Of a stretch of DNA of 64,000 bases, positions 44,628 to 56,793 are shown in pieces. Origin of the DNA: Ephemerocybe angulata (taxonomy: Eukaryota > Basidiomycota > Agaricomycetes > Agaricales > Psathyrellaceae); the NCBI GenBank assembly GCA_013368325.1, contig JAACJK010000012.1:62001-126000 (forward strand), written 5' to 3'. The first letter of the stretch is position 1. Every line of letters begins with the position of its first letter. Both the position numbers and the translations under genes were made by a program. A model generated the notes under the pieces. The model did not search any database and was not told where the DNA came from. It saw only the letters and a program-made list of their open reading frames with translations.

Positions 44628-45639
44628 ACTGATGTTGCTCAAAAGCCTGTTTTCCGTTAAAGGGATGGGATGGTCTACAGTAGACTTGAGTTGGATCTAA
44701 GTTATACACGAAATTATAGGTTTTGGAATGCGTTGATGTGATTTAAGCGCTTGGCGCTAAAGATGCCCCTATCTGTCGGGTTTGACATGTGACATCTCTG
44801 CTTTCTGTTTCCATCCTCAACTCAGCATGTCCTTGCATGCAGCGTTTAGCTGAAGCTTATGGAGGCTGCTTAGCTGGAGCAGACTGCTAAGGGCTCGGAG
44901 GATCTAAACTCCAGATCCTGGAGAGGGGAATAGCGACCACGAGTCCTGGACTTAAGCTTGTTACGATGCCGGTTTCTTGGCGCTTCCCGGCGAGAGGGCC
45001 GCCGACATGCCATCAAACCTCTTCAAACCTGTCCTCTTAAGTACAACTTCACGTTAAACGGTTGGAGTGGAACTCGCTGGTCCGGGCTGGATGCAAAAAT
45101 CTATACTTCATGACCTATGCGCCCTTTGCGTGTTCGCGCCTGTGTAGTTTCATACATCAAAGCACTTGGTGCCCAACACTCACTGGCCCGGCGTGACTCG
45201 CAAGTTGTAATTGAAAGGTTGAGGATAAAGAGTTTACCAGTTTACCAGTGGCAGCTATCACAGTATACATCAGCGGGTGGCGAGCGTGCCTTGATATTAA
45301 GTATGGCGTCGCGGAGGAGTCCGTTGCGGATCCAGGGCTGACCATTTGAGTACACGACTCATCAACGATCACGCCACCAGACAGTAATATTGGTTCGCCG
45401 CAAGACCAGATTCATCTGTGTGTAGGAGTGGGAGGAGATTGGGGAAAGCAGAAATATGAAACGCGATTGTAGGAGTGGGAGGAGATGAAGTGACATCGTA
45501 AAAGCATGGGGTCCACTGGAACTGGCTACCGGCACAGTTAAAATCAATGTGACAACCCTTTCGACAAAAGAACGGTGGAGACCAGTTATCATGTCTGAGA
45601 GAATCAGAGGTCTCTGGAGGGAAAAGGACATAAAAATGT

Positions 45640-45720
45640 GCGCTGCGGGGGTTCGAACCAGCGACCATGGATCACTTGCCAAGAGGCGGCGCTAAGCAAG
45701 CTGGTCACCAAAGCCTATGC
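45640..45720 (-). other. tRNA-like relic with Pol III box B and T-run
   Basis: Read on the minus strand, a box A-like TTGGTGACCAGCTTGC is followed by a perfect box B-like GGTTCGAACCC and then ATTTTT. The acceptor and T stems do not pair, so it is not a working tRNA. It could be a decayed tRNA or the head of a tRNA-derived SINE. Confidence 0.3.
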
Positions 45721-47699
45721 TGTATAGAGCTGTCAGAGAGAAGCAGCCGAGGTCAGCAATACATCCTCTAGAAGCGGTAGGCTGCCTGTAGACTCCCCGG
45801 CAGTCGGGCGCATGAGAGCCACTGTCTAGACTCCACCGCCGACAGTATAAGCGCCATCAGAATTGAGATCGAGCGCTTAATTAATAATAGGGTACTGATG
45901 ACAATGAACAGAGATCCGGTTTGTTCGTCTGCGTGATTATGAGCCCTGAGTGTTAGTTCATAGTTAGAATCCGAAGTTTCGGAATGGTTCAGTCACAAAT
46001 GCATCACTCAAGAAGTCAGAACAGTGCCCTCAGGCAGGCTTATAGAAGTAACAAAGAGGCAAAAACACAGGCATTGAGGCAAAAATATGTGGAGGGGTCG
46101 GGCCAGATAAACTGACGAGTAACAAATTCAGATTGAGCGGCGCAATGCCATTACGCTACCGACCCTTGCAAGGATACGAGCAAATAAGGTATTCGACTGA
46201 TATTCGACCTGTTTCGAGTCAGCGATCCCATCAGGAAAGGCAAAAGGGCCCGGCAGGGCTGGGTGGCTGAGTGGCTCCAAGACTTTCAGACCGAAGTCCG
46301 AAGATTCACAGAATCACACCACCGATCCAGCACGAAGCACACTGACTGCTGCTACGGTGCACATCTGTGGGTTTTTTTGGTCAAGACGCAAGGAGCAGCC
46401 GCCACCCATTTCATCTGAGATCTAAGAGGTTAACTGAGAGTCTGGGACGTAAAGGACCAGAGTCACTGACCACAGCTTCCCGGTAAGTCGCTCTCCGTGC
46501 TAAGTTCATACTTGGTTAGCATCGATCTAACCTGGCAGGACAAAAGGGTTTAGCGGAGGCGGACTCGAGGTGCACGCATCTAAGAAACCCTAAGCAACGA
46601 GGCATACTTTAAAACGTGGGCACTCTTCCTATTCTTAACTCTTCGCACCAAGTAAGGCAGGCTCATTGGAGCTTGAGCCTCGCTTTACTTGACGTCCTCA
46701 CAGCCTACCCAACGCCTGGTCTTGAGATGCAAAAGGATCGTGTGTACTTTGCCTCAGGAGGCGCACCTTGACCACCACCTCTTACTTACAGCTCATCTGA
46801 GCTGAGAGCTATCCTAGCCAATCACACATCAATTTTTATGCCTCGAATCGCACTTGGAAAGGTGGGACACGGTGACCCAAACAACGAAAGCGCCGTGTCA
46901 ACTCAACCTTATGGACGCTGGCACGATGAACAGGGTCATACGACCAAGTGGCACTAGTTACAATGTTACAATAAATGACATTCATCTACGTCTACGAAAG
47001 ACTCAGGTGGTCGCTAAAAAGCTAAACCCCCCGCCGAATGCACTACCGAGTGTCTAGGGTCTTTCCAATATTTTTTATCGGCAGCTTAAGCCTGATGCAA
47101 ATCGTCTGTTCGCCGAATTCCTCTCCTGACGCCTGTGTGGTACCTTTTCTGGGAATCACGCGATTGCTGCGCACCTCACCTCGACTTGTGGGTCACCCAT
47201 GCGGTATTGTAAATTCGGGCAGGGCCCTCACTGTGTGCCACTAGCGGCCAACAAAAGAGCACTTATCGGTAATCTCGTAGGATGAAACAGCCTGAGTAGC
47301 GAGCTCCAATAACCATGATCGCGGTTGCTTCGCCTCCGAAAAATCAATTATGGAGAACCTGAATTGATCGAGAGCAAAAGCAAGCGTCATTGTTGGTGGA
47401 ATCCCTACGCCACTTTGACACAATCATGGTCCACGGAGTAGGAGGGAGGAGATTTCCTTTGGGCTTTTCTGGGTCCAGAACTTGGCAAGGTTGTGGCGTG
47501 TATGCATTGCATCTAACGCCTCATGAAATCTGGGCCTTCCCGCGTCCCACCATCCTGGAAGCATATCGGTGTTATGATTTATTCTTCAATTCAAGTCCGA
47601 GCTGAGAGACAGCCGGCATTTGGAGATGTGGTCGATGTCAACGACTCGCCGGGCTCATAGGAGTAACTTGGCGGGAGACTTAGGCGGGGCGCTCGTAAA

Positions 47700-47751
47700 T
47701 TGAAGTAGCAAAGAAGAAGACAAGCTTGAAGTAGCAAAGAAGAAGACAAGC
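47700..47751. repeat. 26-bp perfect tandem duplication
   Basis: The unit TTGAAGTAGCAAAGAAGAAG plus six more bases occurs twice head to tail. A partial third copy (TAAGTAGCC) follows. No coding role was seen. Confidence 0.9.
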
Positions 47752-48646
47752 TAAGTAGCCAAAACCTTTTGATATCTACTCGGGAGCTTGAGGGTACGCC
47801 TTGTAGCCATAGCGGCTTAGTCCTATCGACGGCGACGCTGTCAACGCCTCGCAGGAGGCTTCGGTAGGAGTTGAGAGCTCTTACCTGCCTAGCGGACCTT
47901 GCAGTGAAAGGAAGATAGTTATCGCACGGGCACTGTTCACAGTTCTCCTGACTGAGGCCTTGTCCTATGCGTGATACGGAGACAACATTCCATTCAATAC
48001 GATTTGCTACCCCAGTAGACTTTCCTCACTCTGATCGAAAGTCAGGAGATGGTGTCAAAGCTGGGAAGTCAGACTGCGTCAAGACCACTCCAATACAATG
48101 GTATCCATTTGAAACGGGCATACGCCTGGCAGACGGTGGGCTTATCCGGCGTTTTGACTACTCAACCTTTCTGCCACCAAGCTCAACTAGGCGGAGAGAT
48201 CTAAACCCTCTCCGGATCCCAACGACCAATATCATATATGACTTGCACGTACCCCATGACAGGGAACTGCGGTTCCGAGGATACAAATCTACCAAGCAGC
48301 ATCGAGGCAACACCGTTTTGGAAACTGAATTTTCAACGCCCAAAGGATGCGAAGACGAGTTGGGGATACGGTCGCATCGTAGATGCTCCGAGTCAGGTCG
48401 TTTCTTGGAGAAGTCAGAAGTTATCAGGTTCGTCCTCGATTTGGGCACGTCCATACGATTCCGAATCTCATGCCCCTATGTACCTCCAATGTACCTCCAC
48501 CTATAAGGTGGTTTCGGCGGACCCACCGGAGAGACCCCATGAACTGCTTGGGTGTCAAGGGGAAAAAATTAAAGATCCTTATATCAATGGAATATACATA
48601 GCGAGACGAGAATGTACAATGGGAGAGGAGCGGACCAATATGGCTA

Positions 48647-49602
48647 TCAGTCGGTGGTGGCTTTCCATCGGAGATTGGACTCGTAGAATTCGAGGAGCTG
48701 GCAACGGGTGAGATAGCAGGTCAAATAACTTATCGATAAGCTCACCTTCTGCGGGAAACGCGTCCTGCATTCATTTGAAAGTTCCTTCACTTGCATGCCA
48801 CCGTCGTAGCTGCAGAGTGGTTCAGCGTCGAAACGATGAAAATAGCCAAAGGACATACAGTGTGAAGTATACGTATAGTTCCTGGTCCTCTTCGCTCCTT
48901 TCGACGGTATCAACAGTCTTGACGAGGTCCTCCCATGATTTCAAGTGCCTGTACTGGTCCATGTTGCCATGGTGGGCGCCTATCTCTGGAGACTGGGTCC
49001 TAATTCCGGTAGATGCCGACGCGCCATTATTCTTGAGCTTTTTGGCTGCCCGAGAGGTGCTAGGAGCTTCGTCTTCATCTTCAGTGTCCATTTTGGTAGT
49101 CGACTTGCGCCCTCGCTTTTTGCCAGTTTCGGCCGCGGACGCGGAGGCTCCTGCGGTGGATTGCCGCCCTTTCTTCTTGCTGGCGCTGGACAACATGTTC
49201 GACTTCCTAGGGTGCTGTTTCCAGAAAGCGTCGACAAGGTCGCCCGCACCACTGCCTGGGATTCAGTCGTGTTCGCGTCGAACCATAATTTGAACTCTGA
49301 ACGTACCCGATGTCAGTGTCCTTCACCCAGCTGTTCTCGCCTGAAGGGTAGCCCTTCCACTTCACCAAGTATCCTACGCTTCCCTAGATGCACCATGAGC
49401 GCTGATACCCAAAGACGAGTGAGGGCTGACGAACTTCCTCAAAGACACCGCGCTTCGCGTCAAGAATTGCCTCGATTTCGTATTCTTCCCCTCCCTCCTC
49501 ATCGTCCTCCACTTCGTCTTCGCCTTCATCTACGGTCTTTTCCTTGGTTGGCGCGACATCGTCGCTGTTTTCGCTTCCAGATGGAGATGTAGCTCGAGCC
49601 AT
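48647..49602 (-). CDS. HP1: HP1-family heterochromatin protein (chromodomain and chromoshadow)
   Basis: HP1 proteins bind H3K9-methylated nucleosomes and dimerise to form silent chromatin. Five exons (49602-49435, 49383-49307, 49251-48859, 48809-48746, 48697-48647) give 753 nt and 250 residues. An acidic N-tail (1-40) leads to a chromodomain at about 40-100 with YEIEAILD, GYLVKWKGYPSGENSW and DLVDAFWKQH. The methyl-lysine cage residues Y41, W65 and Y68 are in place. A basic, Ala/Ser-rich hinge (SKKKGRQ, KKRGRKS) follows. The chromoshadow domain is at about 185-245, with SWEDLVKTVDTVERS, ELYVYFTLYDGG and LLEFYESNLRW at the end. It is the only chromatin reader in the window besides the retrotransposon's own chromodomain. 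Confidence 0.93.
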
Positions 49603-50053
49603 AGCTTCAGCTGCGATGGAGAATGAGTGCAACGTTGAACACGCCGATTTGGTGGTGGTTCAGATCAAACCGTTGGTCACACCACGTGCCGGACGCCCGG
49701 CGTCGGCCAATCAAGACGTTGCAGGCAATAAACGCGTACAATTCAGTATGTACTCGAGGACAGAGCAGGACAGAGCTCATTCTCAAGTTAACATACAAAC
49801 ATGTATATGACCTATTATACGGCCAAGCCCTAGAAATTGAGCTCCAGGTCAGGATTCATCCCGAGCGGCGGAACAGGTACGGCTTCACAGACATCATCTC
49901 GTTCAAACGAAAGGATCGAATACGAGCGCGTCAGGGATAGTACAATGATCCAAGTCTTCGGTTGTAACGAGAGCCAGTTCCTCCAGTACATAGGACGTTT
50001 ACGAAGGAGGTATAGCATTTGATCGCGCACGAGGCTGAGTTTGCAACATGGAT

Positions 50054-50758
50054 TTATCTTCTCTGGCGCCCAGGGCTGGCACTGCGTCCGCGAGGGCCTC
50101 TGCCTTTCTTCGGGCCAGTCGGTGGTGGCCGAACGAATCCATAATCGCACTGGATGACTTGCTCCAGAAGCGGTGTCCCAGATGCGCCCTCGATGGCAGC
50201 CTGCGCCTCTGCCATTGTTTCGTATTCCACCAGGGCATATCCCTGTTCCATCATGAATCTAGCGACGAGCACAGTCAAGAACATAGCTCACCTTCACGTA
50301 TCCCGTCCGTCGGTCGAGGTTGAGATGAAGGTTCTTAATCTCTCCAAAGTCCGAGAATTTGTCCTGGACGTCTTCTTCGGTGGCCTCTTCATGAACGTTG
50401 GTCACAAGCACGATCCAGCCCTCCACCGCTAGACGACAGTCAGACGCGTTTTTCCCCAAAACAGGCTTCAGAGACACGTACATCGAGCTGCACGAGTATC
50501 TGAGGAGGCATGGGATGTCTCTACTCGGTCGTAACGAGCATCTCCGCCCCCCTTGCTGTCGTTCCCTCCTGCTGTTGTAGCGAATTGCGTCAAGCGATGG
50601 GTAGATACTTTGATTGAAACTAACTCACCGGAACTTTGGAAACCACGACCCTTCCGCCTGACTGCTCCTCCAGCAGCGACTAGAAACAACTTCAGTCATA
50701 GAACTAGTTAATTTCAAACGTACTCACTATCGTCAATGTTCATCTCATCGTCGGACAT
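50054..50758 (-). CDS. RBM8A: RNA-binding protein Y14/RBM8A, exon-junction complex core
   Basis: Y14 pairs with Mago in the exon-junction complex and marks spliced mRNA for export, localisation and nonsense-mediated decay. The start [10 protein letters not shown] at 50758 begins a 31-nt first exon, and a 51-nt second exon gives [12 protein letters not shown]. Then comes [17 protein letters not shown], and the RRM begins at [20 protein letters not shown]. The line [20 protein letters not shown] is nearly the same as in animal Y14, and RNP1 reads [20 protein letters not shown]. The tail after [17 protein letters not shown] is short, basic and SR-like, as expected. Keeping an EJC core protein fits the intron-rich gene set here. 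Confidence 0.93.
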
Positions 50759-51445
50759 GTTGGGCAAGCACTAGTCGATGCTGTCACACTGGTCACACAA
50801 CCAGGGAACCTCACCGGACGGCTTGATGGCGGTCATGGCCGGCACCGGCAGCGGTTCCGGGGTCCTTGAGAAACGAGAAAATGAAACAAGTTCTTCCTGC
50901 ACTCCTGATCCCAGTCCGTATGCATGACGAAGAGGTCCATAAGCGCCCTAGCAAAGCATGGTAGATTCGACGTACTTTTTGATGTCACGAGGCTGATACA
51001 GTCAACCACTCCAGAACTTTGATCCTACCCTATGTTCATCAAGGCGATCTCTGTTTCGCTAGGTGGATTTTCACAGTTTTGCAATCCCTGAAGAGCGCTT
51101 AGGATGCTCTCTGATTCGACTCATGCGGCCATAGACTTGTGATCCTGATGGAACCAATCCCGACTCGGTTCCCGAATGAGAGAGACCTACATAGAGAGAT
51201 GACGTTCCTGACCCCGACTCCGTTGCCAATAATATCCCCGGCAATCTCGATTCAAAATCAAGATCCCTTCCAAAAGGTGCCATCACACCGGGGAGGGTCC
51301 AAGGAATGTATACGCACGAGACTCACGGTCCAACCGTGGCCTCGAGCTGAGGTACTTAAACCTTTCAAGCTGGTGGAACAATGACCCGTCACGTTTACGA
51401 ACCCCCAGCCTTCCCCTGTCTTCTACTCGACGCACCCTCCTCGAA
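50759..51445. other. Intergenic region between Y14 and the MYND gene
   Basis: This gap separates the divergent Y14 (-) and MYND-finger (+) genes and should hold both promoters. No clear TATA box or gene was seen. Confidence 0.5.
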
Positions 51446-52165
51446 ATGCAAGGCGTCTCTCTGATCAACCACCCCTGCAGTTTGTGTGGCAGGGCCACTT
51501 CACAGTGGTGCTCTCGTTGCCAAAGCGCGTGGTATTGTTCGCCGGAACACCTGCGAGAGGTAATTAGCATATCAGTTAAAGTCTATGAAATGGTCTAATA
51601 CAAAGCTAGCATTGGTCCAGTCATCGCTTGCAGTGTACTCCACCTGCTGCGAGTAGTAATGCCACGTACACTGTCAACATGATTGCGACCCCTCCGCCAG
51701 CCGAACCGGAGCTGATCGTTGTCTCTGCTGTGTATTTCAATCCTGAAGAAGGTTTGTCGCTTTGTCATTCTCATTACTGCAGTAGCTAAGGGACCAAATC
51801 CAGAACGACCGAGAGTCATCGATGTCGAATGCAAGCCCTCGCACAAACCCTCGCAGGGCATGTGCCCGATCCCTTTGATCCAGTCCTACTTCCCCGATGG
51901 CCCGTGCGAGGGTATCATCCTCACTCAAGGTCTCAATGGCGAACCACTCCGATTCCCTTTACACCTCTGGTACTGTCCGGAGTCCCTCAGAAAAGGTGCT
52001 TCGGTGAACCGGGCGATTCATCACATCACCTCAAATGCCGCACGGAAGACATGGTGTGGGCCCGTCATCGTCTTGAAGTTCAGTGGATCCCGAAGGCAAA
52101 ACTATACAGACGCTGGGTCCAACGACTTGCCCGCTCTGTCGGCATACTTCCTCGCCTACAAGTAA
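51446..52165 (+). CDS. MYND-type zinc-finger protein
   Basis: Three exons (51446-51559, 51610-51751, 51804-52165) sum to 618 nt, or 205 residues. The N-terminus holds a complete MYND finger across the first intron: CSLC, WCSRC, WYCSPEHLRE, then HWSSHRLQC. MYND fingers usually bind proline-rich partner proteins rather than DNA. The rest is a small fungal-style domain with PRVIDVECKPS, YFPDGPCEGIIL, LRFPLHLWYCPESLRKGAS and WCGPVIVLKFSGSR. No SET domain is present, so it is not a SMYD methyltransferase. Such short MYND proteins are common and expanded in Agaricomycetes. Partner unknown. Confidence 0.8.
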
Positions 52166-55122
52166 AAAAACCCCGGTGTTGACATGCCCCAGGGCCCCCT
52201 CTGGAGGTGGGTTCGGGTCGCAGTACACAGGTGTGCATTCGTCTCCGGGGTCTCATTTGTTCGTCACAGGCTTCCTCCGGTCCTTGGTCTTTTCCGAATC
52301 TTACACGCATTTATTTATCTCAGCGTCCGAAGTACCACATTTAGAACGGTGGTTGTAGCATACTCATTTCTTTTCCCCAGTACTGTAGTCTTTTCTTCTC
52401 CGCCAGCAATGATATCGAGTCTCGTCCCTACACTTACATACTAAAGTACTGAAACGTTGCTCCTGTAATGAATGTACATACGTACTAAACCCGCAGCCCT
52501 GCAACTCATGCGTCGTCTCTTCCTCCACCTCTCATCGCATTGTGGTACCTCCTTCAGAATCCCAACGGCCGTAGTATGCAAGGTGCGGCGCACAGTTCCA
52601 CGGGCGCTTGACTGGCGTTGTCACAACGCCACTGCGTCACGCGTGGGCCCGGAAACTCCCCTTACGGTATCCAAGAACGGCATCCGACATCGCGACTGTC
52701 AATTTGGCAATGATGGGATGGCGAACAACCTTAGGAGTATTTATGTATGCCGATGGGGAACAGCAGGAGAGTACCGACTTAGCTCACCTAAGTTGGCCTC
52801 AATCGGAATGGTGGAGAGCCGAAGTTTATCGTTTTGGATTGTAGAGGATTGGTTGTTTTTGAGAGTCCTGTGCCAAGAAAGAGGGCGTGGCTCCCCCGGG
52901 ATCCCTAGTAGTAGTACTAAGCCTTGAACAATAAGCCTTTACCAGACATAGGGCTATTGTTATAGGTATCAGAACGAACTCAATTCAATGGTAATCGTAT
53001 AACCTGGAGTCTATTGTCTTTCGGTATAGACTGATGATTTCATCCTCGAGGCTGTAACATGTTGGTAAAATGGGCAACAGGGTGACGTGCTTACGGCCCA
53101 AGATACCCTGCTGGAAACACTCCCGCATTCTTGAATGGGCAATCGACCATAACTTGAAGGTGTTCCACTGCTTCCGCGGCATTCCGAATCACACGCAACA
53201 GATTTGCGCCCCTTCGTGACTTGTGATTCTGAGCCTCGTTTGTCAGGGTGTACTCCACCCTACTCCACCCTGGTTGACAATGGTACATAGTTCTCGATAT
53301 GAACTGGCGATCTGCTCTTTTGCTTTGCGCTTCACCCGCCTATATATCTTATGGAGAAGATATGGGAGGGATAGGGATGTGCCTGGACATTGCATTTGAA
53401 TTACAGACAATAGTAGCCCTTAACACCAAACCCCTTCACGTAAGCGCTTAAACTCTTTTTGAGCAGGCATCGTACGGATACTAAGGGCCTTTCGATCTCC
53501 CGGTCATTCGGGGGCTAGGATCGAGTGAAGACTAATCCCGGTCCTGCACTTTCAGATAAACGTCCAAGGGTAATAACCCCTCCTTACTCGGAGCGTGGAG
53601 GTAGGGACTGTTTAAATCATATGGCAGAGGTTGACCTGAAGACCCCGGTCAGATCCTTGAAGCTACTTTCTCAATGCAGAGCTGGGATTTGTTTTAGCTT
53701 TGAAACGTTGCCTATCACCATCGTATGGCAAGGCCGACACGGATGCTGCCGGATAGAGTGGAAGTAAGGGAGGTTACCCACCATCCGTTAATTTCCATAC
53801 ATATCGAAAAGGTTCACAATGAGGCGGAGAGACAATCACCACTCCCTTGAGACTCTGACCTTGACATGGCGCCTCGATATCAGTTAAACGACCGCAAAGT
53901 TCCCATACGACGATCTAAGTCAGGGACTGCTTACTACCATGCCTCCGTCATGAAACACAGGGTTGTTTCACCCAAGCCGGTATGATTCTAGATCTGCGCC
54001 ATGCTGCTACTAGCAAGTAGAGGCACCGGCGGTGGTAATGACATCTCTCTTTTGGATGCCATTTCAGATGCCTTGCCAATGCCGGGTGGAGGATGTCGCT
54101 TCGGACGCTTCCTTATGGCCCTGGGCCTAGCTGGGCCTGCCATGCCGATGCACTCCACTTTCAGATAATGTCTGATAGAGCTCTTACCTCACAAAGAGGT
54201 CCCACAGGATCCCATCTATGTACGCTCGAAGGACGTGAGATACCAAGGCAGTTAGCAATTTTTAATGTCGTGTTTACGCGGCCCATGTGGAGGGGAGCCT
54301 TAACTGCGGAGCATCTCAAAAAATAATATTGCCGTGATCGACGCCTCGGGGCTCGGTGTTCTTCTAAAAGGTATGTATGCGTTTGTATGCTCAAAGTGGC
54401 TTGTAGATACGGGTCGCGCACACTGCGGAAAATTTAGTATGTGGCTGGAATTACTCCTACTTGCAACTACTGGCAAACGAAACAGGGAATTTGGTCAGCA
54501 GCATCTGGCTTGAAGTGTCACAAGAAGTGGAACTGTGCACAGTGTGTAAAGTTAGCATATCTAGTAAACGGTGCTGGTAGCTGTACACCTCAAAGACAAA
54601 CCGGCAACTAGAGTTGTAGACCAGCTCCGTTGGCAGGGACCCACAGACCCAAAACACGGGGGACATACAAGCTTCGCCTTCGAGGACGTCTTTACATCAC
54701 ATTGAAAGCAGCTTCAATCCATTGATCCTCCCAAAGTTCCTCTCATTGCTTTTATGGACGCCAGCTGTATTAGGCGCTGGGCGCTAATTCGAACCTTTAA
54801 CAGAGTCACGTGCAAATTGTCAGCCGGTCAACAAAACGCCCACCTGTCCACTCCCAACGCCAACGTGGTCAACGCTTCCCTCACAGACAAGTCTAGCGGA
54901 TACATGTGCGATGTGATTAGAAAGTATGGCCCTCTGGGCAGCCCTGGACACTGTTCTGGCTTTAAAGGTCCCTCTTATGATCTCTTTCAACTTTATCTAT
55001 GCGTCATAAGTACAGGGTATATTGTCTTCAATCGCCAAGATGTTTATTTTTACATTAGAAGGGAGGAACGAGGATATCGAATGTAGTCATTAGATGGTCG
55101 TACATTGGAAGATATAATTACA
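52166..55122. other. Gene-poor region, no gene supported
   Basis: Three kilobases contain only short open frames on both strands. A 26-nt stretch at 54926-54951 matches 26767-26792 with two differences, hinting at scattered repeat remnants. A GGCGCTGGGCGCTAATTCG motif lies near 54773. Confidence 0.45.
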
Positions 55123-56308
55123 TTACGGGAAGCTGCGTTTCCACAGACAAGGATCGACCGTTTCTGCATCGCTGAGAAGAGGCGCTGCGTACGTGTGCCA
55201 CACTATGCTTCCAGATCTAGCGGTTGCCCTTTTTGCGAGATCCTTGGGCCATCCTGCTGTCGAGATGACCACCACTGGCGAATTTCTCGTCGTGTAGGTT
55301 TCGCGGCGGATGTCGAATCCGAGACGCCAACAAAGGCTAGGGCCCACTACTTTCGGCTTGGTGGTTGGAGAGAAAGATATCCTTGCGCAGTATTTGTCTA
55401 TTGTCGAGCGATACTCGTGATGACAGAAACCATGTTTAGGGACTGGATTCCAAAACACGTGATTGGTGTGCTCTGTGTCGCAGTTGTCGATGATATTGCA
55501 ACCCCATGACTCCCATTCCTTGATCTTAGCTGGTGAGTGCGTGCCTGGGCGTGCCGATCTGTGATTCTTGAGGCCTAGTGAGATAACATTAGCATTTTCT
55601 GTCGCCCAAGCGGGTGCAAATTTGGATATTTACCAGTCATAGTTCTTGATAGTAGCGGATAAAAGGAAATGACTTCGTCTCCGGTGATGCAATTCATCAT
55701 GAGGGTGTTGTGAAAGAAGAAAATGGGTGCGAGCGGAGAGTGCGATAAAGACTCGATAAGGGACAGGGTCAAACCGGACTTGTGTTTGAATCGCAAGATC
55801 TGTGAGACCCCGTTGTTGAGATCGAACGTTTCAATGCGTCTGCGCTCGCTCATCTTGGCGGTCACCGGGTTGGGTATCTTTTCGTATGCGCTGTCTTCCA
55901 GTAACAGAGCAGCGGTTTCGTCCGCCTTTCCTAAGCCACAATAAAGATTGAGGTCTTTCGGGGTACACGACCCAGGAACAGCCACTTCAAGGGCTGCCGA
56001 CCCCGAAATCACTGTTCCTGTCCTCCTCATCACGTCCAACAGTCCTTCGTGATTGACGCCAGTTTTAACCAATAGTTTCGTGACCCTTCCTTTGATATGC
56101 CCGTGAATTTCGCCCTCTACACTCGAGACTGACGCGAGGCTGATGAGGTCCGAAAGAGGAAGGTAAGACAAGATGTATTCTTGGATGTCGGGAGGACACA
56201 GGCCTTCCTTGGGACCTATAAGTAGTGCGCTCAGTAGGGTTCTCAGCAGTAAGGGCATAGTATCGTACCTAGCAGTCGAGTTGGCTTAATGGGTACGTTG
56301 GGCATCAT
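55123..56308 (-). CDS. F-box protein with nucleotidyltransferase-like motif (fungal family)
   Basis: Three exons (56308-56269, 56215-55634, 55574-55123) sum to 1,074 nt, or 357 residues, starting MMPNVPIKPTRLL. An F-box-like segment is at about 19-45 (LCPPDIQEYILSYLPLSDLI). Next comes TVISGSAALEVAVPGS at about 82-96 and PKDLNLYC at 99-106. The GS plus D-x-(D/N) spacing resembles minimal nucleotidyltransferase folds seen in many Agaricomycete F-box genes, but the second acidic residue is Asn, so catalysis is doubtful. The C-terminal exon holds WGCNIIDNCDTEHTNHVFWN and further Cys/His-rich sequence. The gene continues through exon 3, which is easy to miss because intron 2 ends in a short exon-like frame. 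Confidence 0.65.
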
Positions 56309-56793
56309 GAAGAGCGCGGTAGGCAGAGACGTATTCTATATGTATTTTATATGCTCGGCAGACTAACGTATTGATTTAAAGTAAAGCGCACACGGTCTAC
56401 GTAAATGGTAGCTAGTTTTGGACATTCGATCAGTATACAAACCACTTACTCGGGGTCACCGCGCTACCAAGGGCCTATTTGGGCGTGGCATCGTGATTTT
56501 TGTGCTATGGCGCTTATTTAAGCGCCATAATAGGACGCATCAACTCGGTAGAAGTCGTCGTCAAATATGTTGCTAATGTTGATCGGTATGCCGACGCAGT
56601 ATCCCCTTTTGAGGAGAAACCTCGGTATACTCTGCCCAATTGGGCGAAGATTCTTTTAGGTCGAGCCGCTGACCAGATCTCACACGTCCAAAGTTTGACC
56701 AAAGCCAAGATATATATTGTAATTTACACCCAAGAAAATAAATATAAGTATACTCCAGAAATAGTAACAACGACCTCAGCGGAGGTCATCTGC
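56309..56793. other. Intergenic region with near-perfect palindrome
   Basis: Contains the 24-bp palindrome at 56506-56529. No gene was seen. It holds the promoter of the minus-strand F-box gene. Confidence 0.5.
56506..56529. repeat. Near-perfect palindrome
   Basis: Arms TATGGCGCTTA and TAAGCGCCATA pair perfectly over 11 bp around a TT centre. Related GGCGCTTAA motifs recur elsewhere in the window. Confidence 0.9.

Larger units (their letters stand above)
44628..48646. other. Gene-poor region with relics and short repeats
   Basis: Four kilobases hold no gene that I can support. An open frame of 179 codons at 47967-48506 (+) is the longest, but it has no recognisable domain. The region carries a tRNA-like relic at 45640-45720, a perfect 26-bp tandem duplication at 47700-47751, and several GCGCTTAA-type motifs. 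It may be a decayed repeat-rich block. Confidence 0.45.

Noticed and set aside
46257..46332. Class II tRNA-like sequence with TGGCTGAGTGG box A
   Set aside because: Acceptor-like GGCTGG/CCAGC pairs, but the anticodon loop has eight bases and no box B is present.
47967..48506. 179-codon plus-strand open frame
   Set aside because: No domain, splice context or conservation signal visible; it overlaps another frame of similar length and lies in relic-rich DNA.
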